64,000 bases of DNA from NCBI RefSeq assembly GCF_030166655.1, contig NZ_CP126446.1:1178001-1242000 (forward strand), in the 5' to 3' direction. This stretch comes from Pontibacillus chungwhensis. GTDB taxonomy: Bacteria; Bacillota; Bacilli; Bacillales; BH030062. Both the position numbers and the translations under genes were made by a program. Positions 16,595 through 24,950 of this stretch are shown here, in pieces (position 1 is the first letter of the stretch; every line of letters begins with the position of its first letter). The notes beneath the pieces were generated by a model that had not been told where the DNA came from, searched no databases, and saw nothing but the letters and a program-made list of their open reading frames with translations.

Positions 16595-17888
16595 AGACAG
16601 CGGGATCGAATGGATTGGCGAAATTCCAGAAGACTGGAGTGTGACAGCCTTAAATAAGGTGGCTCAAGTAATAGACCCGGAACCAAGTCATAGAGCTCCT
16701 TCTATGGTGAGTGATGGGGGGATGCCATATGTAGGGATAAGAGACCTAAATAAGGATGGAAGTATTAATGTTGATACTTGTAGAATGATTAGTGAAAGTT
16801 CTATAAAGGCACAAGAAATGAGGTTTACTAAAGAAAAAGGTGATATTGTTTTTTGTAGAGTAGCTACATTAGGCAACCCTGTCATGCTAAATAAATATAG
16901 AATGAGGTTCTCGTTATCGGCTACTCTATGTCTAATAAAAACTGATAGTTCACAAGTAGTTTCTAGGTATATCTATTATTACCTTGACAGCCTTCCGATT
17001 AAGTTACAATCTGATCTATTTTCAACAGGTTCTACAAGAAAGTCTTTAGGTATGGAAACAATACGTAAGTTCAAAGTTCATATGCCTAGTCTAAATGAAC
17101 AATTGACGATAGCCACTTATCTCGACCAACAAACGGCGAAAATCGATGCGGCGATCGAGAAGAAAGAGCGGATCATCGAACAACTGAAAGAATACCGACA
17201 ATCGCTGATAACAGAAACGGTCACCCGCGGGCTAGACCCAGAGACGTCGATGAAAGATAGTGGTATTGAATGGATTGGGGAGATTCCTAAGGGTTGGGAA
17301 GTCAAAAAGTTAAAGCACTTAGTTAAAAGAAGGGCGAAAAATGCGAGTAAAAAGGACGCTGATTTACCTTACATTGGATTAGAGCATATAAAGGGGGGGA
17401 CCGGCGAATTAGTTCGTAATAAAGAGGAGTCCACAGACGAATCAGGTGAAACTTCTATTCTGTTTAAAGAAGGTGACGTATTATTTGGGAAGTTAAGACC
17501 ATATTTAGCGAAAGTTTACAACCCAAAATTATCGGGAAAATGTTCATCAGAATTTTTGGTGCTAGACTCTCATTCCTTATCGAGCACATATCTTCAAAAT
17601 GTGTTATTAAGTAACGATTTTATTCAATTAGTTAATTCTTCCACTTTTGGCGCTAAGATGCCCAGAACAAATTGGGGATTTATAGGTAATGTAAGATTTA
17701 TGGTCCCTTCTTTAGATGAGCAAAAAGCCATCACAGACTTCCTTGACCAAAAAACGTCCCAAATCGATGCCGTAGTCCAAAAAAACGAAGGGATCATCAA
17801 AAAGTTAAGAGAATACCGCCAATCACTCATTTCAGAAGTCGTAACAGGTAAAATGGATGTGCGCGAAGCTGTGGAGGTGGACGTATAA
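16572..17888 (+). CDS. hsdS: Type I restriction-modification specificity subunit HsdS
   Basis: This 438-aa specificity subunit has two target-recognition domains, each opened by nearly the same peptide ('KDSGIEWIGEIP' at about residues 9-20 and 227-238). Each is closed by a conserved helix ('KEYRQSLITETVT' near 208 and 'REYRQSLISEVVTGK' near 418). The two halves would read the two parts of a bipartite DNA site. Both domains are full length. The paired conserved helices are natural recombination points for swapping domains, but no second hsdS or invertase gene is nearby. Confidence 0.95.
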   Translation: MKRYSAYKDSGIEWIGEIPEDWSVTALNKVAQVIDPEPSHRAPSMVSDGGMPYVGIRDLNKDGSINVDTCRMISESSIKAQEMRFTKEKGDIVFCRVATLGNPVMLNKYRMRFSLSATLCLIKTDSSQVVSRYIYYYLDSLPIKLQSDLFSTGSTRKSLGMETIRKFKVHMPSLNEQLTIATYLDQQTAKIDAAIEKKERIIEQLKEYRQSLITETVTRGLDPETSMKDSGIEWIGEIPKGWEVKKLKHLVKRRAKNASKKDADLPYIGLEHIKGGTGELVRNKEESTDESGETSILFKEGDVLFGKLRPYLAKVYNPKLSGKCSSEFLVLDSHSLSSTYLQNVLLSNDFIQLVNSSTFGAKMPRTNWGFIGNVRFMVPSLDEQKAITDFLDQKTSQIDAVVQKNEGIIKKLREYRQSLISEVVTGKMDVREAVEVDV

Positions 17889-20848
17889 TGAATACCCCTG
17901 ACATGCTGAAAGAAAAAGAATTTCAGGCGTTGGTTAAGAATCATCTCATCGGCGAGCATAGCTATTTCGAGGGGACGAATGCGGATTACGATAACCATTA
18001 CGCTATCGATACGACGCAATTGTTCGCCTTTTTAGAGGATACACAACCGAAAGCGATGCGAAAATTAACGGAGATTTATAAAGGACAAACCCGCAAAAAA
18101 ATCCTCTTCCGATTGGACCAGGAGCTGAAGCGTCGCGGTATGATCGATGTCCTCCGAAAAGGGATCAAGGATTATGGAGTCCAGTTGCAGCTCGCTTATT
18201 TCCAGCCCCCAACAACCCTTAACAAAGAGTTGCTGGAGCTTTATAAGAAAAACCGGTTATCAGTCACTGAAGAACTGGTTCATAAAAAAGGAGAGCGTAT
18301 CGATCTTGTGGTCTTCTTAAACGGACTTCCCGTTTTAGCGTTTGAACTGAAAAATGAGTTTACAGGTCAGGACGCTGCCTATGCGAAGGAACAATGGAAA
18401 CAAGATCGAAGCGGACAACATCAGTTGTTCCGTTTCAAAGAGCGAACGATTGCCGTATTTGCAATGGATACAAGTGAAGCATTTATGGCTACAAAATTAG
18501 ACGGGGAGAATACGTATTTCCTTCCGTTCAACAAAGGACAGAATGGCGGAAAAGGCAATCCAATTGTTGAAGGGAAGCACAGCACTCATTACATCTGGGA
18601 GGACCTCCTCGCTCCCGACCAGCTTCTTGAGGTGCTCGATAAATTTGTGTTCCTCTCTGTTGAAGAAGAGGAAGGGGACGATGGGAAAATCCGACGAAAA
18701 GAAAAAGTCATCTTCCCTCGCTATCATCAGCGGGATGCGGTGAAAAGTGTGGTGATGGATGCTAAGGCTAATGGGCCCGGCGCATCCTATCTCATCCAGC
18801 ACAGTGCCGGAAGCGGGAAAACCAATTCGATTTCCTGGTTATCGCACCGATTAGCGACGCTTCACAATAATGAAAATGAAGCTGTTTTTGATGGTACGAT
18901 TGTTGTTACAGACCGTAAAGTCTTGGACAAACAATTGCAAAAAGCCGTCTACCAACTAGAGCATAAAGCAGGTATGGTCGCTAAAATCGAGGAAGACTCC
19001 TCCCAGCTAGCAGACGCGTTAAATAACGAGACGAAAATTATCATTACGACGATTCAAAAGTTCCCGTATATCTTAGATAAACTTGGGACGCTTAAAGATA
19101 AGAACTACGCAATCATCATTGATGAAGCGCACTCCTCAACAAGCGGGAAGAACATGGCTGCGCTCACAACGGGACTGACGCTTGAAGAAGCGGCGGAACT
19201 TGATCAGAACGAGGAAAAAAACACACGAGATACTGAAGATCAGATCGTAGAAGATATCCGGCGCATCGGAAAACAAGAGAATATCAGCTTCTTCGCATTT
19301 ACAGCTACCCCTAAAGGATCGACTTTACGCATGTTTGGAACCGAAGGGGAAGACGGGAAGCCACGGCCGTTTCACCTGTACAGCATGAAGCAAGCGATCG
19401 AAGAAGGCTTCATTATGGATGTATTACAAAACTATATGACGTACAACATGTATTATCGTGTTGCCAAACAAATTCAGGATGACCCTGAGTTTGAAGCTGC
19501 CAAAGCGACGAAAGCTATCTCGCGTTTTGTAAGTCTTCATCCACACAACATTGATCAGAAAACGGAAGTTATCGTAGAGCATTTTCGAAAAGTTTCTAGT
19601 ACGAAAATCGGCGGTCAGGCCAAAGCCATGGTGGTTACTTCATCTCGTCTCCATGCGGTCCGCTATAAGCTTGCCTTTGAAAAGTACATCAAGAAGAAGG
19701 GGTATAAAGATTTAAACACCCTTGTCGCTTTTTCAGGTACCGTAAAAGATGGTGGGGAAGAATATACTGAGCCTGGCATGAACGGGTTCGCTGAAAAGCA
19801 ACTACCACAAAAGTTTGATACAGATGACTATCAAATCCTTCTATTGGCGGAGAAGTATCAAACAGGCTTTGACCAACCGAAATTGCACACTATGTATGTG
19901 GATAAGAAACTCTCTGGGGTTAAGGCCGTTCAAACACTCTCTCGCTTGAATCGAACTTACCCAGGTAAAGAAAATACGTTTGTTCTTGACTTTGTAAACG
20001 ATCCTGAAGGCATAAGGGAAGCGTTTGAACCCTACTATGAAGACACCGTATTAGAAGGGGACCTGGATCCTAATGAACTATATAGCATTCAACAGGAACT
20101 TGAAGCATATATGGTTTTAAAAGAAGAAGAGATTAATGGATTTGTAGACATTCTTTATAAGGATAGCCACACGAAACGAGATCAAGAGCTATCCAATAAT
20201 TACATTGATCAGGCGAAGCGACGATATGAGGGGCTTACTGATGAAGAGAAAAGAGATTTTGTCAGCAAAGCTAAAAAGTTAAACAGTATCTATATGTTAG
20301 TATTGCAAGTCACGCCGTTTGAGGATCCTGATTTGCATAAACTTTGGGTTTACCTCCGTTACCTCTTAAAAAAGATTTCTCTAAAAAAGGGGGATAAGGT
20401 AGAACTCCAGGATAAAGTTGTTCTGGAATACTATTCTCTAAAGAAAAATGAAGAAGCTAATATCTCCTTAGGGGAAGATAATGAAGCTTACACCGTAAAC
20501 CTTGACGTGAGTGGCGGGGGTAAACAAGATGAACCTCCAAAGGATCCACTCACAGCCATATTAGAACGGTTAAATACTAGAAACGGTACGGAGTTTGGAG
20601 AACACGAAAAGTTGAACATTCAGCAGATCGTGGATATTGCAACCGAAGATAAAACGCTCCAAACGCAAGCTCAAAATAACACATTTCAAGATTTTGAACT
20701 CGGATTCAAAAAACGTTTTATGGATTATGTCGTAGAAGGATACGATAAAAATCAGGGATTCTTCGATAAGATTTTGAGTGATGACTTCTTCCAGGAGCAA
20801 ATACAGGAATATATCGGAGAGTACGTTTATGAAAAGTTGACAAAGTAA
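17888..20848 (+). CDS. hsdR: Type I restriction endonuclease subunit HsdR
   Basis: The 986-aa restriction subunit has an N-terminal PD-(D/E)xK nuclease domain with 'LAFELKNEFTGQ' (about residues 150-161). A superfamily-2 translocase follows: Walker A 'HSAGSGKT' (about 304-311), DEAH (about 411-415), 'FTATPKGSTLRMF' and 'YQTGFDQPKL' (about 657-666). A C-terminal helical region should contact HsdM. It translocates and cuts unmethylated DNA with HsdM and HsdS. The ATG overlaps the hsdS stop by one base, so all three subunits are made from one transcript. No disruption is seen. Confidence 0.95.
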   Translation: MNTPDMLKEKEFQALVKNHLIGEHSYFEGTNADYDNHYAIDTTQLFAFLEDTQPKAMRKLTEIYKGQTRKKILFRLDQELKRRGMIDVLRKGIKDYGVQLQLAYFQPPTTLNKELLELYKKNRLSVTEELVHKKGERIDLVVFLNGLPVLAFELKNEFTGQDAAYAKEQWKQDRSGQHQLFRFKERTIAVFAMDTSEAFMATKLDGENTYFLPFNKGQNGGKGNPIVEGKHSTHYIWEDLLAPDQLLEVLDKFVFLSVEEEEGDDGKIRRKEKVIFPRYHQRDAVKSVVMDAKANGPGASYLIQHSAGSGKTNSISWLSHRLATLHNNENEAVFDGTIVVTDRKVLDKQLQKAVYQLEHKAGMVAKIEEDSSQLADALNNETKIIITTIQKFPYILDKLGTLKDKNYAIIIDEAHSSTSGKNMAALTTGLTLEEAAELDQNEEKNTRDTEDQIVEDIRRIGKQENISFFAFTATPKGSTLRMFGTEGEDGKPRPFHLYSMKQAIEEGFIMDVLQNYMTYNMYYRVAKQIQDDPEFEAAKATKAISRFVSLHPHNIDQKTEVIVEHFRKVSSTKIGGQAKAMVVTSSRLHAVRYKLAFEKYIKKKGYKDLNTLVAFSGTVKDGGEEYTEPGMNGFAEKQLPQKFDTDDYQILLLAEKYQTGFDQPKLHTMYVDKKLSGVKAVQTLSRLNRTYPGKENTFVLDFVNDPEGIREAFEPYYEDTVLEGDLDPNELYSIQQELEAYMVLKEEEINGFVDILYKDSHTKRDQELSNNYIDQAKRRYEGLTDEEKRDFVSKAKKLNSIYMLVLQVTPFEDPDLHKLWVYLRYLLKKISLKKGDKVELQDKVVLEYYSLKKNEEANISLGEDNEAYTVNLDVSGGGKQDEPPKDPLTAILERLNTRNGTEFGEHEKLNIQQIVDIATEDKTLQTQAQNNTFQDFELGFKKRFMDYVVEGYDKNQGFFDKILSDDFFQEQIQEYIGEYVYEKLTK

Positions 20849-20934
20849 AAGGTCGTCCTGACGTTTAAGCACAAAACGTAAACAAAATGAAAATGTTTTA
20901 TTTAGAGGTGGCATCGAAACACTAGGAAAAGCCT

Positions 20935-20973
20935 AAAGGTGATCTCTAGAATATATAGAGGTCACCTCTTTCA
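20935..20973 (+). terminator. Terminator after the hsd operon
   Basis: AGGTGATCTCT and AGAGGTCACCT pair with one wobble around an AT-rich loop and are followed by CTTTC. It lies about 90 bp after the hsdR stop. Confidence 0.65.
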
Positions 20974-21117
20974 ATTATACACGAAGAGGCTTTCATCATC
21001 GTGTGTAATTGTATAGAAAATTAAAGTCTAGTAGCAATATTATCTATAAAAGTATTTTGGATACTCTTACATGGTAGAATAATAGTAAAAATGAAAGTGG
21101 AAAAGAAGGTGAACAAT

Positions 21118-21519
21118 ATGATGGATAAGAAAAATATTCATGTAGTAGGCGCGGTAATCGTAAGCGATGGAGAAATTCTCTGTGCGCAACGAGGCCCTGA
21201 TAAGTCACTTCCTCATTTATGGGAATTCCCAGGTGGGAAAATTGAAGAGGGGGAAACTCATCAGGAAACGTTGAAGAGAGAGATTGAAGAAGAGATGCAC
21301 TGCAAGGTACATGTAGGTGAAAGAGTGGACCATACTGTTCATGAGTACGACTTTGGAATTGTTCATCTCACTACATACTATTGTAAGCTTCAGCAAGGAA
21401 CCCCTACGCTAACAGAACATATAGAGTTCAGATGGCTTGCTCCTAATGAGCTAAAGTCTCTTGAATGGGCGCCAGCTGATGTGCCCGCAATTGAAAAATT
21501 ATCACAAGCAACGCTATAA
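21118..21519 (+). CDS. NUDIX hydrolase, MutT-like, paired with a PLD-helicase
   Basis: This 133-aa NUDIX enzyme is of the 8-oxo-dGTP/(d)NTP pyrophosphohydrolase type. The Nudix box runs from 'GGKIEEGETHQETLKREIEEE' with both catalytic glutamates present; the usual glycine after the REXXEE core is His here. 'LWEFPGGK' and 'EFRWLAPNELKSLEWAPAD' are MutT-like. I chose ATG 21118 (or 21121) because GAAGGTGAAC precedes it. It lies directly before the PLD/DUF3427 helicase gene, a pairing that recurs in bacterial defence loci, so a role in sensing or altering nucleotides during infection is plausible. Confidence 0.85.
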   Translation: MMDKKNIHVVGAVIVSDGEILCAQRGPDKSLPHLWEFPGGKIEEGETHQETLKREIEEEMHCKVHVGERVDHTVHEYDFGIVHLTTYYCKLQQGTPTLTEHIEFRWLAPNELKSLEWAPADVPAIEKLSQATL

Positions 21520-21527
21520 CTACAGCT

Positions 21528-21557
21528 AAGCTACTCTAGAAATAGAGTAGCTTTTGT
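21528..21557 (+). terminator. Terminator between the NUDIX gene and the first PLD-helicase gene
   Basis: AAGCTACTCT and AGAGTAGCTT form a perfect 10-bp stem followed by TTGTT. The hairpin could reduce read-through from the NUDIX gene into the helicase gene. Confidence 0.7.
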
Positions 21558-21622
21558 TAAATTATTGAAAGCACTGCCCCTTCATAATACAATTAGACTA
21601 CAAAAGTGTTAAAGAATGGAGA

Positions 21623-24511
21623 ATGTTTGTGGGAGATATTGTTCGTAATCTAGAAGATTCACTTCATAGAAGCTTCATCGATCATCGGCACCGGTATTCA
21701 GAAATGTATTCACCGAAGCTGCTAGTAAACAGGTCACCAGGCGGGGAAACAGTACTATCTAGTATTTTAGAGGAGATTGAGCACTGTCACTCTTTCATTT
21801 TTTCCGTCGCTTTTATTACAGAGAGCGGACTCGCCACTTTAAAGTCCCAGCTGTTAGATTTACATAGTAAAGGAATTAAAGGAAAAATCTTAACCTCTAC
21901 TTTTTTGCAATTTAATAAACCAAAAGTGTTTCGAGAATTACTTAAATTAAAGAATGTAGAAGTTAGGTTAACGAGTCTTCCGGGATTTCATTCAAAAGGG
22001 TACATATTTGAACATGAGAATTATCACTCTCTTATCGTAGGCAGTTCCAATCTTACTGCACATGCATTAAAAGTAAATTATGAGTGGAATATTAAGTTAA
22101 CCTCTCATGAGAATGGGGAAATTATTCATCATTTCAATAACCAGTTCGATGAGGTTTGGAAAGAGTCTGTACCTCTAAATGAGGACTGGATTAACCGTTA
22201 TGAAATCGACTATCTAGCGAATCTCGATCGACCAGCAGAACAAATTCAGGAAATGCCTGGCGCTTATGAGATTAACCCTGTTAAAGAAGCAATAGAAATT
22301 GAACCAAACAATATGCAAGTACCCGCTCTTCAAGCTATTCAGAGACTTCGTGAAGAGGGCGAGGAAAAAGGGATTGTGGTTTCAGCTACGGGGACTGGTA
22401 AGACGTACTTATCTGCCTTTGATGTGCGCAGATATGCACCAAAGAAAATGTTATTTATCGTTCATAGAGAGCAGATTCTCAGAAAAGCGATGGCTGACTT
22501 TAGAAGAGTACTTGGTGGGGAGGAAGAGGACTTTGGGATCCTTTCTGGTACAAGTAAAGATACAAGTGCAAGATATTTATTTGCTACCATTCAAACGATC
22601 TCGAAGGATGACGTCCTTTCTCAATTTGAAGAAAAAGAATTTGATTACATTCTAATTGATGAAGTACATAAAGCAGGAGCAACCTCTTATAAGAAAGTAA
22701 TGGAATATTTTAAACCAGAGTTCCTACTAGGAATGACGGCAACCCCTGAGAGGACGGATGGAGTAAATATCTATGAGCTATTTGATTATAACTTAGCATA
22801 TGAAATTAGACTCCAAGAAGCTTTGGAGGAAGATATGCTTTGCCCGTTCCACTATTTCGGAGTTACAGATTACGAGACTCATGGGGAATTGGTAGATGAC
22901 ACTACTCAATTAGCAAACCTCGTGGATGAAGAAAGGGTAGAGCACATCCTAGAGAAGGTAGACTATTATGGTCATTCAGGCGAAAAGGTAAGAGGGCTTA
23001 TATTCTGTAGTAGAAAGGAAGAAGCTCACCAATTGTCTCGGCTCATGAATCAGAAAGGATTGAAGGCAGTAGCGCTAACAGGAGATGACGATTCTGCTAA
23101 ACGGCTTCAAACGGTTGATGACCTTGAAAATGGACTGCTCGATTACATCTTAACGGTAGATATATTCAATGAAGGAATTGATATCCCATCGATTAATCAG
23201 GTTATTATGTTACGTCAAACTCAATCGAGCATTATATTCGTTCAGCAATTAGGTAGAGGTCTAAGAAAACATAATTCTAAGGAGTTTGTATCTGTCATTG
23301 ATTTCATCGGAAACTATAAGAACAACTATTTAATTCCCATTGCTCTATCAGGTGATAAGTCGCAAAACAAGGACAATATCCGTCGGCATTTAAAAGAAAA
23401 GAATTTTTTAAATGGAGTTTCTACTATTAACTTTGAGGAAATTGCTAAGAAACAAATCTATAAAGCGATCGATGACAGTAAATTAAATGATATGAGAGTA
23501 TTAAAGGACGAATATAAACACTTGAAGAATAAAATTGGCCGTATCCCCTATCTACTCGATTTCATGAAGTTCGGCTCCATCGATCCGGAAGTGATTATGG
23601 AAAAGAACAAGAATTATATGGAATTCTTAAAGAGGGTAGAAAAGGATATAGGCACATTGAATGATTATAAAACTTCCATATTGAATTTTTTATCTCAGGA
23701 AGTGCTGGATGGGAAAAGAAAGCATGAAGTTTTGTTACTTACGATGCTAATAGAGCATGGTGATTGTACAATCACGGAGTATGAACGAATTTTAGAAGAA
23801 GCAGGATTATCATTCTCAGCATCAATGAAAAGACATCTACAACGCATCATGAATCTAAAATTCTTTACAATGACGGATCAGAAGAAATACGGGAATGAGC
23901 CTATTGCTACATTTGAGGATAACCAAATTGTTTTAAACCCTGCTATTAGCACCTCTCTTGCAGAAGATGATTTCTTTAGCGGAATGGTTAGAGACGTTCT
24001 TGAAGTAGCAGGTAGGAAAAATAGTGAATATAAGAACCCTCTCACCTTGTATAAAAAGTATACTCGGAAAGATGTGTGCAAACTATTAAACTGGGACAAT
24101 GACGAACAAGGAACCATGTTCGGTTATAAGCCTAAACACAATACATGTCCCATCTTCGTGACCTATCATAAAGGAGAAGATGTGGAATCTAGCGTAAATT
24201 ATGAAGATGAATTAATAAATAGAGATACCCTTCGTTGGTTCACGAGAAGCAACAGAACCCTCCAATCTAAAGAGGTGCAAGAAATCATCAATGCACCAGA
24301 AAAGGGAGCAGAGATTCATATCTTTATCAAGAAAGACGATGATGAAGGGAAAGGGTTTTATTACTTCGGAAAGGCTACTCCTAACATGGAGTCGATTCAA
24401 GAAAATAAAATGATTGATGCGAAGGGGAAAGAGATTCCTGTGGTGAAGATGGATATGATCTTGGAGAATACTGTGGACTATCAGCTTTATCATTATTTAA
24501 AAGACGCTTAA
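21623..24511 (+). CDS. PLD-nuclease / SF2 helicase / DUF3427 fusion protein
   Basis: This 962-aa protein has an N-terminal phospholipase-D-type nuclease domain with HSK (H123, K125) and 'GSSNLT' (about residues 140-145). A superfamily-2 DEAD/H helicase follows, with Walker A 'ATGTGKT' (about 255-261), DEVH (about 346-349), 'GMTATPERTDG' and motif VI 'QQLGRGLRKH'. A C-terminal DUF3427-like domain (about 740-955) contains 'FVTYHKGEDV' and 'WFTRSNRT'. PLD-helicase fusions of this kind occur in anti-phage islands and would unwind and cut DNA. A second, shorter PLD-helicase lies downstream. Confidence 0.85.
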   Translation: MFVGDIVRNLEDSLHRSFIDHRHRYSEMYSPKLLVNRSPGGETVLSSILEEIEHCHSFIFSVAFITESGLATLKSQLLDLHSKGIKGKILTSTFLQFNKPKVFRELLKLKNVEVRLTSLPGFHSKGYIFEHENYHSLIVGSSNLTAHALKVNYEWNIKLTSHENGEIIHHFNNQFDEVWKESVPLNEDWINRYEIDYLANLDRPAEQIQEMPGAYEINPVKEAIEIEPNNMQVPALQAIQRLREEGEEKGIVVSATGTGKTYLSAFDVRRYAPKKMLFIVHREQILRKAMADFRRVLGGEEEDFGILSGTSKDTSARYLFATIQTISKDDVLSQFEEKEFDYILIDEVHKAGATSYKKVMEYFKPEFLLGMTATPERTDGVNIYELFDYNLAYEIRLQEALEEDMLCPFHYFGVTDYETHGELVDDTTQLANLVDEERVEHILEKVDYYGHSGEKVRGLIFCSRKEEAHQLSRLMNQKGLKAVALTGDDDSAKRLQTVDDLENGLLDYILTVDIFNEGIDIPSINQVIMLRQTQSSIIFVQQLGRGLRKHNSKEFVSVIDFIGNYKNNYLIPIALSGDKSQNKDNIRRHLKEKNFLNGVSTINFEEIAKKQIYKAIDDSKLNDMRVLKDEYKHLKNKIGRIPYLLDFMKFGSIDPEVIMEKNKNYMEFLKRVEKDIGTLNDYKTSILNFLSQEVLDGKRKHEVLLLTMLIEHGDCTITEYERILEEAGLSFSASMKRHLQRIMNLKFFTMTDQKKYGNEPIATFEDNQIVLNPAISTSLAEDDFFSGMVRDVLEVAGRKNSEYKNPLTLYKKYTRKDVCKLLNWDNDEQGTMFGYKPKHNTCPIFVTYHKGEDVESSVNYEDELINRDTLRWFTRSNRTLQSKEVQEIINAPEKGAEIHIFIKKDDDEGKGFYYFGKATPNMESIQENKMIDAKGKEIPVVKMDMILENTVDYQLYHYLKDA

Positions 24512-24626
24512 GCTTTGACTGCGTTATTGTACGTTTAACTTAAGAGATCGTCCCTGGAATGCTTGGATTCTACTTAAGGTAAGCTGTAAGTTAAGAAAGT
24601 AGTATAAATTAAAACGAGGTGATTAG

Positions 24627-24950
24627 ATGCCTATATATAACAAACTAGTAAGAGACTTAATCCCGCAGGTCATTGAGAAAACGGGAAAATCATTTGACAC
24701 GACCATTCTATCAGAAGAAGAATACCATTCTGAACTTCGAAAGAAATTACAAGAAGAAACAGATGAATACATAAATGCTGAAGACGACCAAAGTGCGGTG
24801 GAAGAACTTGCTGATATGCTAGAACTCATGAATGTTTTAGCTGAACAACATGGTTCCTCTATGGAAGAAGTAGAAAAGGTAAGAAAAGAAAAGGCTGAGA
24901 AGCGTGGATCATTTTACGATAAGGTGTTTTTAATTAGTGTTGAAGACTAG
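24627..24950 (+). CDS. MazG-like nucleotide pyrophosphohydrolase
   Basis: This 107-aa all-alpha NTP pyrophosphatase is of the MazG/phosphoribosyl-ATP-pyrophosphohydrolase-like type. It has the 'YNKLVRDLIPQVIEKTGK' opening and the metal-binding acidic helices 'KLQEETDEYI' and 'EELADMLELMNVLAE' (EExxE...ExxD pattern). A good site (CGAGGTGATTAG) precedes the ATG. It overlaps the next PLD-helicase gene by 14 bp, so the two are co-translated. The pair mirrors the NUDIX/PLD-helicase pair just upstream. Confidence 0.85.
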   Translation: MPIYNKLVRDLIPQVIEKTGKSFDTTILSEEEYHSELRKKLQEETDEYINAEDDQSAVEELADMLELMNVLAEQHGSSMEEVEKVRKEKAEKRGSFYDKVFLISVED